From Christiangramia sp. OXR-203 (GTDB taxonomy: Bacteria; Bacteroidota; Bacteroidia; Flavobacteriales; Flavobacteriaceae), in contig NZ_CP139698.1 of assembly GCF_034372165.1 (NCBI RefSeq), forward strand, positions 1,116,001-1,180,000: a stretch of DNA of 64,000 bases, read 5' to 3'. The notes beneath the pieces are model-generated. The model saw only the letters and a program-made list of their open reading frames with translations, was not told where the DNA came from and searched no databases. Positions 56,607 through 64,000 of this stretch are shown here, one piece after another; position 1 is the first letter of the stretch; the number at the start of each line of letters is the position of its first letter. Both the position numbers and the translations under genes were made by a program.

Positions 56607-57053
56607 ATGAAAAACTTAATGTTTCTGGCGTTTATATTTATTTGCTTCAGTAGTCATGCACAATCGAACAATCCAAAGCAATTGGTCATCGATTTTTTCG
56701 AGGCTTTTCATGAGCAGGATACCGTAAAGCTTAAAACTTTTGCTACGGATTCACTTCAGCTGAAATCTGTCAGTAGGAATGCTGAAGGTAAAACAACTAT
56801 CAATACTTCAGCTTATTCAGAATTTGTAAAAAGTATAGCCTCTATTCCGAAGAATGTGAGATTTGAAGAAAAAATACATGAGTATAGAATAGAAGAAAAC
56901 GGACTGCTGGCGACAGTTACAACGCCTTATACCTTCTATTATAAAGGCGAGAAATCACACTGCGGAACCAATATTTTCAACTTGGTAAAGATGGATGGTA
57001 TCTGGAAGATCTTATTTTTAATGGATTCCCGGAGCAAGCAGAGCTGTGATTAA
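56607..57053 (+). CDS. SnoaL/NTF2-like small exported protein
   Basis: The 148-residue product has a Sec signal (MKNLMFLAFIFICFSSHAQS) and one NTF2-like fold domain: VIDFFEAFHEQDTVKLKTFATDS, then beta strands ending in KMDGIWKILFLMDSR. Such domains serve as small enzymes or binding folds, so no function is assigned. It converges with the FGE gene, the stop codons overlapping in TTAA. Confidence 0.8.
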   Translation: MKNLMFLAFIFICFSSHAQSNNPKQLVIDFFEAFHEQDTVKLKTFATDSLQLKSVSRNAEGKTTINTSAYSEFVKSIASIPKNVRFEEKIHEYRIEENGLLATVTTPYTFYYKGEKSHCGTNIFNLVKMDGIWKILFLMDSRSKQSCD

Positions 57054-58075
57054 ATATCCTTTACACACCGAAAACCAGTATGCTCTAAACCAGTATCCGG
57101 AACTGAACTCATTCTAGCCGAAACACGATAGCCGCTGCAATAACTTTCAGCACATAAAAAGGAACCACCGCGTATCACTTTTTCCTGCTCCATTTTATAG
57201 TAGTGCTTGAAATATCCATCTTTCATTTCAGAAGTTCTGGAGTACGCATCGGCATGATAGGTGTCCAGGCACCATTCCCATACGTTTCCTGTAGTTTCAT
57301 ACAAACCAAAATCATTTGCAGGAAAGCTTTTTACAGGTGCTATTTTTTCAAAATTATCCTCACCAGTATTCTTTTTTGGAAATTCGCCCTGGTAAAAATT
57401 CGCATGTTGCGCGGCAATGTCGAAATCATTTCCCCAATGGTAAGTAAGAGAATCACGACCTGCACTATTAAAATATTCAAATTCAGCTTCTGTTGGTAGT
57501 CTTTTACCAGCCCATTTAGCATAGGCCATTGCATCATACCAGGAAACCTGCACCACGGGATAGTTCTCCTTACCTTCAATAGAAGAGTCGGGACCCTGCG
57601 GATGTTGCCAGTTCGCACCTTTCACAAATTTCCACCACCACTCGGGATTATAGGGATCAAAAACCAAAGCTCCAGGTTCGTAGGTCTTCCCGTTAAGCTC
57701 AAAACTTCTTTCTGCAGTAGTAACATAACCAGTAGCTTCAACGAATTGAGCAAATTCGGCATTGGTAACTTCAGTTTTATCTACATAAATAGGTTTGATC
57801 TCCACTTTATGGACTGGTAATTCATTTTGTTTAGCCTCTTCAGATTTTCCACCCATCAAATATTCTCCACCACCAAGTTTGATCATGTTTTCGGTAGAGG
57901 AGGAGTCGGCTCTGGTTTTGATATAGGAAATCTCCTTAAGATATTGTTTATGATAATCTGAAACCTTACGGGTTTCAGTAGGTTCTACTGCCTGGATGGG
58001 GCCATTTGATTTTTCTTCTTTACACGATGTGAATAGAAGACTTGATATTAAGAAAATGAAGATGAAGTTTTTCAC
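57050..58075 (-). CDS. Formylglycine-generating enzyme-like lipoprotein (SUMF1 family)
   Basis: The 341-residue product has a lipoprotein signal (LISSLLFTSC, Cys18) and an FGE/sulfatase-modifying domain from about residue 65. Family features: GGEYLMGG, VDKTEVTNAEFAQFV, WAGKRLPTEAEFEY, TGNVWEWCLD, and RGGSFLCAESYCSGYRVSAR. The last block carries both copper/active-site cysteines (Cys308, Cys313) of true FGEs, so catalytic activity on sulfatase-type substrates is plausible. The start is GTG. No sulfatase gene is in the window. GldJ/GldK gliding lipoproteins share the fold but usually lack this Cys pair. Confidence 0.87.
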   Translation of the reverse strand: MKNFIFIFLISSLLFTSCKEEKSNGPIQAVEPTETRKVSDYHKQYLKEISYIKTRADSSSTENMIKLGGGEYLMGGKSEEAKQNELPVHKVEIKPIYVDKTEVTNAEFAQFVEATGYVTTAERSFELNGKTYEPGALVFDPYNPEWWWKFVKGANWQHPQGPDSSIEGKENYPVVQVSWYDAMAYAKWAGKRLPTEAEFEYFNSAGRDSLTYHWGNDFDIAAQHANFYQGEFPKKNTGEDNFEKIAPVKSFPANDFGLYETTGNVWEWCLDTYHADAYSRTSEMKDGYFKHYYKMEQEKVIRGGSFLCAESYCSGYRVSARMSSVPDTGLEHTGFRCVKDI

Positions 58076-58110
58076 GCTTGTCCTGATGAATGAGTTTCAA
58101 ATATAAACAT

Positions 58111-58146
58111 AAAAAAACCGGAAAATAAATGCTTTTACTTTCCGGT
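58111..58146 (-). terminator. Intrinsic terminator after the alcohol dehydrogenase gene
   Basis: ACCGGAAA (58117-58124) and TTTCCGGT (58139-58146) form an 8-bp stem. On the minus strand it is followed by a run of seven T (58117-58111). It lies 20 nt after the dehydrogenase stop. Confidence 0.85.
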
Positions 58147-58166
58147 GATTCTTCTTAATTTAAAAT

Positions 58167-59171
58167 TTACATCTTCAGTACTACTCTAAACCTGGCCTTA
58201 TTGTTCATCATCTGGTCAAAGGCTTCAGCAACATTATCAAGACTATATTCTTCGATCATAGGTTTTGTGCCGGTCATTGCACTAAATTTTAGGGTATCCT
58301 CAGAATCTATAGCTGTTCCACTAGGCCATCCAGCGGCAGATTTTCTTCCCATAAGCAATTGCATTGGAGAAACTTCTATAGGTTCGCCTGTTGCGGCCAC
58401 CATAAGTAATTTTCCGTCTATTCCTAAACCATCTACTATAGATGTGATTGCATCGCTATGAGGAGCTGTAGCAAGGATTAATTTTGCCCCTCCTAATTTC
58501 TGAAGTTCCTCTGCACCGTTTTTTTCGTTCGTATTTATAAATTCATGAGCACCCAACTTGGATGCAAGCTCTTTTTTGTTGTTACTATGAGAAACTGCTA
58601 CAGTGCGCATTCCCATTTTCGCGGCATATTGAATAGCAAGATGTCCCAGTCCACCAATTCCCTGAACGGCAACTACATCACCTGCTCGTATTCCTGAATT
58701 TCTCAAAGCGTTAAAAACAGTGATTCCAGCACATAATAATGGCGCAGCTTCAGCTGAAGAAAGGTCTTCTGGAATATTGGCCACAGCTTCCTGAGGCGCC
58801 GTCATGTATTCTGCGTAACCACCATCGTAGGAAATCCCGCTTACCTTGGCATTCTCACAACTTATAAAGTCACCGCGACGACACGGCTCACATTCAAAGC
58901 AATGACCACCATGCCAGCCAACTCCAACGCGTTGTCCTTTTTCCCATTTGGAAACATCCTTTCCAATTTCTTCTATAATTCCCACAACTTCGTGCCCGGG
59001 AATTCGAGGATATTCAAGACCTGGGAAACCGCCTTCTTTTACAAAATTATCGCTATGGCAAATCCCACAAGCTTCAACTTTGATTAAAATTTCGTTTGCT
59101 GAAGGACTTGGTTTATCTACATCTTTAATGATAAAATCTCCTCCTGCTTCTTCAATTACTGCTGCTTTCAT
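58167..59171 (-). CDS. Zinc-dependent alcohol dehydrogenase (AdhP-like)
   Basis: The 334-residue MDR enzyme has catalytic-zinc ligands Cys38 in CGICHSD and the GHEVVG motif, and a structural-zinc lobe CFECEPCRRGDFISC. The NAD(P) fold has GIGGLGHLAIQYA. Conservation fits the AdhP/AdhA group acting on primary or cinnamyl-type alcohols. It is transcribed alone and followed by a strong terminator. Confidence 0.92.
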   Translation of the reverse strand: MKAAVIEEAGGDFIIKDVDKPSPSANEILIKVEACGICHSDNFVKEGGFPGLEYPRIPGHEVVGIIEEIGKDVSKWEKGQRVGVGWHGGHCFECEPCRRGDFISCENAKVSGISYDGGYAEYMTAPQEAVANIPEDLSSAEAAPLLCAGITVFNALRNSGIRAGDVVAVQGIGGLGHLAIQYAAKMGMRTVAVSHSNNKKELASKLGAHEFINTNEKNGAEELQKLGGAKLILATAPHSDAITSIVDGLGIDGKLLMVAATGEPIEVSPMQLLMGRKSAAGWPSGTAIDSEDTLKFSAMTGTKPMIEEYSLDNVAEAFDQMMNNKARFRVVLKM

Positions 59172-59232
59172 AACTTTTATTTTTTGGTTTCAGAAGTTAC
59201 AAAAAGTGAAAGGGAATGCTTTTAAGGCTTTG

Positions 59233-59919
59233 TTAATTTGACAGGGTTAAGGGAAGTATAAAAAGCAGTACCATAGAATTATTCATGCTGTGCATTAACA
59301 TAGGCCAGATTAGTCCTCGATTCTCCAATTTAATTTTTCCGAAGAAAAAGCCTGCAATGATACGAGGGAAGATCATTATGAATAATATCAGGTCAATTTG
59401 AAAAGTATCTACATAATTGAAAATATGAACAAAGCCGAAAATGATAGCACCTAGGATCCAGTTGATCAAATAATACCGGTGTAGCCAGTAACAGGTTTTT
59501 CTAAATATATGTTCCGGGATCAATTCCCCTAAGGCATAAAAAGCAAGCAGCAAGGTCCCGCCAAGTACACCATATTTAAGAATCCAGTGAGCTTCTTCTG
59601 GGATTAGTGCGATACCTATCATAAATAGCACACAGCAAAAAAAGAATTTGAGACTGAATTCTGTAGGTTTAAGTAAACTTCGGAATATGCCTTCCTCCAT
59701 GACCGGAGCGAAAATGGCCGCCATAAAAGCAAATTTCCATGGTTGTGTTTTTAATAATTCGAAGATCTCGGTTTGCTGATATTTATCGTAATCAAAAGAT
59801 GGAAATGTAGATTGAAGAGCGGCCAGTAGTATGAAGAAAAGGAAATAGCAACCAAGCATCTTTCCGAAATTAGTGAGCAGGTTGAAAATCTTAAACCTCA
59901 GGCTGGCTTCTGGCGGCAT
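59233..59919 (-). CDS. CPBP-family intramembrane metalloprotease
   Basis: The 228-residue membrane protein has about six helices. The CPBP/Abi motifs are APVMEEGIFRSLL (EExxxR) near residue 75 and the C-terminal MLMHSMNNSMVLLF with a conserved His. These metal-binding glutamates and histidines mark the type II CAAX-prenyl protease-like family. It lacks a clear partner gene, so its substrate is unknown. Confidence 0.85.
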   Translation of the reverse strand: MPPEASLRFKIFNLLTNFGKMLGCYFLFFILLAALQSTFPSFDYDKYQQTEIFELLKTQPWKFAFMAAIFAPVMEEGIFRSLLKPTEFSLKFFFCCVLFMIGIALIPEEAHWILKYGVLGGTLLLAFYALGELIPEHIFRKTCYWLHRYYLINWILGAIIFGFVHIFNYVDTFQIDLILFIMIFPRIIAGFFFGKIKLENRGLIWPMLMHSMNNSMVLLFILPLTLSN

Positions 59920-60088
59920 TTATAGTAGCGTTTGAGTCTGCAATATAAGAAGAGCAATAGCAGAAATAAACCTTAAAAAATGTAAATGTGTTCTAAATTA
60001 ATCTTTAGTCTGAAAACTTTATGAATAGATTAAGGCTCATCAAAAAGCTGAGATTTTCGTGTTTTTTATCTTTAAGAAAAATAGGATT

Positions 60089-61711
60089 ATGAAGTTTTTT
60101 ATAAATGAAGCAGATCAGGTTGTAAATGAGGGAATAGAAGGATTGCTCACCAATCCTAAGCTTACCAGACTGGATAATTTCCCTGAGGTTCGAGTAGTTC
60201 TGCGGAAGGATTGGGATAAATCGAAAGTAGCAATTATTTCTGGCGGTGGATCTGGACATGAGCCGACTCATGCAGGATTTGTTGGAAAGGGAATGCTTAC
60301 GGCAGCAGTATGTGGTGATATTTTTGCTTCTCCCTCGGTAGATGCAGTGCTTTCAGCAATTATAGCGACGGCAGGAGATAAAGGCTGTCTTTTGGTAATC
60401 AAGAACTATACAGGAGACAGACTTAATTTTGGTCTTGCGGCAGAGCAGGCCAGAGAAATGGGTTATAAAGTTGAAACGATTATCGTAGGAGATGATATAG
60501 CTTTGGGAGAGGAAACAGAACAAAGAGGATTAGCCGGAACGCTTTTCGTGCATAAATCGGCGGGATATATATCTGAAGAAGGAAAGTCTCTTGAAGAGAT
60601 TTTAGAGCTGGTAAAGAGAGTTGCGCAAAATTCATATTCCATTGGTCTTTCTTTAGAAGAAGGACACAAATTTCAGGGAAAAGAGGATTCTCGTTTAGAT
60701 GAATCTGAAGCTGAACTGGGTCTTGGAATTCATGGTGAACCGGGTGTTGAAAAGATAGCCGTGGCGAAAGCTGATGAGCTTATGGAAACTGCAGTGGAAA
60801 AACTTCAGGAATATACAAGCGGAGCTGAGTACGCACTTATTTTGAATAATCTTGGAAGTGTTACTCCGGTTGAAATGAATGTTTTACTGAATTCTTTCAG
60901 TAAAACTTCTATGGCAAAGAATGTAAAACTGCTGGTAGGTCCCGGAAGTTTTATGACTTCACTGAACATGAAAGGTTTTTCTATCTCTGTGGTGAAACTG
61001 GATGAGGAAATTAGTGAAGCTTTAGTGGCAACATGTGATCCAGCATCCTGGTTCATTAGCGAATATGGAGAAGCCAGCTCGATCAAGAGTCCGGAACTTC
61101 CGGAAACGCTTCCTTTTGAATCTTCGGAAAATGCCAGCACTAAGAAGTTGCTTAAGGAAATTGCTGAAGAATTGATCGACATGAAAGATGAGATCAATGC
61201 TCTGGATGAAAAAGTAGGAGATGGTGATGCCGGTTCTACCTTTGCAAGTGCTGGTAAGAATGTACTGGAAGTTATTGACAGGTTGCCATACGCCAAAAAC
61301 TGGGAATTATTTATAAGTATAGGAAGAATATTTTCCAGAGAAATAGGAGGTTCCAGCGGTGTACTTTTTTCACTCTTATTTACGAGAGCGGGAAACGCAT
61401 TGAAAGAAAATGATGACCTGGGAAAAGCTCTATTAAGCGGATTGGATAAAATGAAGGATTATGGGGGCGCGAAACAAGGGGAGCGTACGATGATAGACGC
61501 TCTGCAACCAGCTTTTGAAGCGATCGCTAATGGTGAAAGTATGGAGAAGGTAAAGTCGGCTGCACGAAAAGGAGCTGATGCCACTAAAGAAATTACCGAT
61601 ACTAAATTTGGTAGATCTTCTTATCTCTCAGAAGATAGTTTGAAAAATGTTCCAGATCCGGGAGCAGAAGTTGTTGCCAGGGTTTTCGAAAAACTGGCAG
61701 CTATTAAATAA
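60089..61711 (+). CDS. dhaK: ATP-dependent dihydroxyacetone kinase (fused DhaK-DhaL)
   Basis: The 540-residue enzyme phosphorylates dihydroxyacetone. The DhaK domain (1-~330) has the substrate-site motif GGGSGHEPTHAGFVGKGMLTAAVCGDIFASP and the covalent-binding His215 in GIHGEPGVEK. The DhaL domain (about 355-540) has the Mg-ATP Asp cluster VGDGDAGSTF and GGSSGVLFSLLF. This is the single-chain Citrobacter-type form, not the PEP-dependent one. The ATG at 60089 is chosen over an upstream GTG because DhaK proteins start with the KxxxNxxxxVVxE motif. Confidence 0.93.
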   Translation: MKFFINEADQVVNEGIEGLLTNPKLTRLDNFPEVRVVLRKDWDKSKVAIISGGGSGHEPTHAGFVGKGMLTAAVCGDIFASPSVDAVLSAIIATAGDKGCLLVIKNYTGDRLNFGLAAEQAREMGYKVETIIVGDDIALGEETEQRGLAGTLFVHKSAGYISEEGKSLEEILELVKRVAQNSYSIGLSLEEGHKFQGKEDSRLDESEAELGLGIHGEPGVEKIAVAKADELMETAVEKLQEYTSGAEYALILNNLGSVTPVEMNVLLNSFSKTSMAKNVKLLVGPGSFMTSLNMKGFSISVVKLDEEISEALVATCDPASWFISEYGEASSIKSPELPETLPFESSENASTKKLLKEIAEELIDMKDEINALDEKVGDGDAGSTFASAGKNVLEVIDRLPYAKNWELFISIGRIFSREIGGSSGVLFSLLFTRAGNALKENDDLGKALLSGLDKMKDYGGAKQGERTMIDALQPAFEAIANGESMEKVKSAARKGADATKEITDTKFGRSSYLSEDSLKNVPDPGAEVVARVFEKLAAIK

Positions 61712-61727
61712 TTGAAGTTAAAATGAT

Positions 61728-61762
61728 AACCCACCTTGAAATATAATCAGGGTGGGTTTTTT
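61728..61762 (+). terminator. Intrinsic terminator after dhaK
   Basis: A 12-bp stem (AACCCACCTTGA and TCAGGGTGGGTT, one G-U pair) with a 7-nt loop ends in six T. It separates dhaK from the convergent sdaA gene 10 nt further on. Confidence 0.9.
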
Positions 61763-61771
61763 CTTTAAGTA

Positions 61772-63205
61772 TTAGCAATCACTAAGGCTTACTTTTACTG
61801 CAAGACCACCTTCAGATGTTTCTTTATACTTTTTATTCATATCCTTAGCGGTTTCCCACATCGTCTCGATCACTTTATCCAGTGGAACCTTCGCGCGACT
61901 TGCATCACTTTCCATGGCAATTTCAGCAGCATTGATCGCTTTGATCGCTCCCATGGCATTTCTTTCTATACATGGAACCTGTACTAATCCAGCAATAGGA
62001 TCACAGGTTAAACCTAAATGATGTTCCATTGCAATCTCACTGGCCATTAAAACCTGTTCCGGGGTTCCTCCCATCAATTCGGTCAAACCACCAGCGGCCA
62101 TCGCTGATGAAACTCCAATCTCTGCCTGGCAACCACCCATGGCTGCAGAAATGGTAGCTCCTTTTTTGAAAAGGCTTCCTACTTCGCCAGCAACCAGCAT
62201 AAATCTTTTGATATCCTCGTAAGTAGCATCGTGATTTTCGATACAGAGGTAATACATCAAGACAGCCGGCACAGTTCCCGCACTACCGTTAGTGGGTGCA
62301 GTAACAACTCTTCCCAGGGATGCATTAACTTCGTTTACACTTAATGCAAAGCAAGTAACCCATTTAAGGATCTGACGGAATTTCACTTCGGTTTGTCGAA
62401 TTGCAGGAATCCAGTCCTCTACATTGGTATAGGAAGTATCACCAATTAAACGCTGATGCATTTCAAAAGCGCGTCTTTTTACGTTGAGGCCACCGGGAAG
62501 TGTACCTTCAGTATGACATCCAATATACATGGACTCCAGCATTACATTCCAGATTTGTTTGAAGTTTGCATCGATCTCCTCGTCTGTACGCAGAGAACGT
62601 TCATTTTCAAGTACAATTTCTGAAATGGTTTTATTTTCCTGTTTACAAAATGCCAGTAATTCAGTTGCCTTTTCAATGGAGAAAGGGAAATTCTGAAAAT
62701 TCTTCATTTTCTTGCTGGCGTTCTTGCGTTCTTTTTTAACTACGAATCCGCCTCCAATGGAATAGAACGAAGAAGAAGTTTTCTTGCCATTAAATAAACA
62801 TGCTCGAAATGTCATTCCGTTAGGGTGAAATTCGAGAAATTTTCTATTGAATTTTATATTTTCAGCGATAGAGAATATTATCTCTCGTTCTCCATTTAAT
62901 AATAATCTGCCAGTTTCACGAACGTTGCTAATCTCGGAATCGAGGATCTCAATATCCATAGTTACAGGGTCATGTCCCAGCAATCCCAGAACCGTAGCAA
63001 TATCTGTGGCGTGTCCTTTCCCGGTAAGACTTAAAGATCCATAAAGATCTACATGAATCTTTTCCACCTGGTCGAACCTTTCTTTAGACTTCAATTCAGC
63101 GATCCAGCGTTGAGCTGCCCGCCATGGTCCAAGAGTATGAGAACTGGATGGACCAACGCCCACCTTCAGCATATCAAAAACGCTAATGCATTCGATTTTT
63201 CGCAT
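61772..63205 (-). CDS. sdaA: L-serine ammonia-lyase, iron-sulfur dependent, single chain
   Basis: The 477-residue enzyme deaminates serine to pyruvate. The N-terminal beta domain (MLKVGVGPSSSHTLGPWRAA and the HPNGMTFRACLF region) is fused to the alpha domain with GGCQAEIGVSSAMAAGGL and CDPIAGLVQVPCIERNAMGA. The polypeptide ends in SDC, so the last residue is Cys477. In the Legionella enzyme a C-terminal Cys caps the iron-sulfur site. It converges with dhaK and is divergent from dnaK. Confidence 0.94.
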   Translation of the reverse strand: MRKIECISVFDMLKVGVGPSSSHTLGPWRAAQRWIAELKSKERFDQVEKIHVDLYGSLSLTGKGHATDIATVLGLLGHDPVTMDIEILDSEISNVRETGRLLLNGEREIIFSIAENIKFNRKFLEFHPNGMTFRACLFNGKKTSSSFYSIGGGFVVKKERKNASKKMKNFQNFPFSIEKATELLAFCKQENKTISEIVLENERSLRTDEEIDANFKQIWNVMLESMYIGCHTEGTLPGGLNVKRRAFEMHQRLIGDTSYTNVEDWIPAIRQTEVKFRQILKWVTCFALSVNEVNASLGRVVTAPTNGSAGTVPAVLMYYLCIENHDATYEDIKRFMLVAGEVGSLFKKGATISAAMGGCQAEIGVSSAMAAGGLTELMGGTPEQVLMASEIAMEHHLGLTCDPIAGLVQVPCIERNAMGAIKAINAAEIAMESDASRAKVPLDKVIETMWETAKDMNKKYKETSEGGLAVKVSLSDC

Positions 63206-63308
63206 TCAGATAAAATTATTTGAGCACAAAAGTAAGGATTTGATAAAGCTACCCATATATAATTGCGAAAATAATATTCCGAAGAAATCAAAGGAGAATA
63301 ACTCAGAA

Positions 63309-63345
63309 ATGACAGAGTTGAATTTTAAAAATGACAGTCTGTCAT
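63309..63345. promoter_or_regulatory. Repeated ATGACAG element in the sdaA-dnaK intergenic region
   Basis: ATGACAG occurs at 63309-63315 and again at 63331-63337, 22 bp apart (two helical turns). The second copy is the left arm of the palindrome ATGACAG-T-CTGTCAT (63331-63345). It lies 78 nt upstream of dnaK and may be a binding site for a heat-shock or other regulator. Confidence 0.5.
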
Positions 63346-63401
63346 AAGAAAAGCGCTGGCATAATGATTGACTTCAAGTGAGTGTAAAATTGATAAACTA
63401 A

Positions 63402-64000
<599 letters not shown>

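Noticed and set aside
63357-63372. Sigma-54-like TGGCA...TTG element before dnaK
   Set aside because: The essential GC of the -12 element is GA here and no activator gene is near, so it is not reported as a promoter.

Overview
The window is chromosomal DNA of a member of the Bacteroidota, most likely a marine Flavobacteriaceae close to Gramella/Christiangramia. The genus is an inference. The evidence is a SusC/SusD polysaccharide-utilisation locus, many short lipoprotein signals, AT-rich -7 boxes of the TAnnTTTG type, weak Shine-Dalgarno use, and tight operons joined by TAATG or ATGA overlaps. No transposase, phage, CRISPR or rRNA/tRNA gene was seen, so the region looks like ordinary core chromosome.

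Layout. (1) 1-16407 is an alpha-glucan (starch/maltodextrin) locus. A minus-strand arm carries susC, susD, susE and a GH13 amylase lipoprotein cut by the window edge. A divergent plus-strand arm carries a LacI regulator, an MFS sugar transporter, beta-phosphoglucomutase, a GH65 maltose phosphorylase and two exported GH13 enzymes. (2) 16533-19470 holds pfkA, gapA and a BadF-type sugar kinase. A LacI-type operator in the susC/lacI intergenic region recurs almost unchanged before pfkA, suggesting that polymer uptake and glycolysis share one regulator. (3) 19624-25971 holds comM, then a DUF2891 lipoprotein, an Nramp-like transporter without the usual metal-binding residues, and the 5-oxoprolinase genes pxpABC. 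(4) 26222-30447 holds a small unknown protein, a seven-helix membrane protein, a histidine kinase/LuxR response-regulator pair and a GNAT-nitrilase fusion. (5) 30488-37509 is the isoleucine/valine operon ilvDBNCA behind a leader-peptide attenuator. (6) 37536-47057 is the arginine operon (GNAT, argG, argC, proC, argD, N-acylornithine transcarbamylase, argB, argE, argH) behind an RNA leader with two arginine-rich mini-ORFs. (7) 47122-51425 is leuABCD on the minus strand. (8) 51574-63205 holds housekeeping and unknown genes: a 514-residue unknown protein, an EamA exporter, a zinc metallopeptidase, an RluA-type pseudouridine synthase, panB, a formylglycine-generating enzyme, an alcohol dehydrogenase, a CPBP protease, a fused dihydroxyacetone kinase and L-serine dehydratase. 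(9) From 63423 dnaK begins and runs off the window.

The most noteworthy signals are the two amino-acid-biosynthesis leaders. The ilv leader encodes MISIVEKFVVAVLEILF (9 of 17 residues Ile/Val/Leu) ahead of a strong terminator. The arg leader encodes MISINKIILVRFNFRPRRRF, then an attenuator-like hairpin, then a second mini-ORF MRRRFPRRT whose start codon lies in a predicted stem. In both operons the first leader ATG sits exactly 4 nt after a -7 box, which suggests leaderless translation of the leader peptide. These mini-ORFs are too short for ordinary gene callers.
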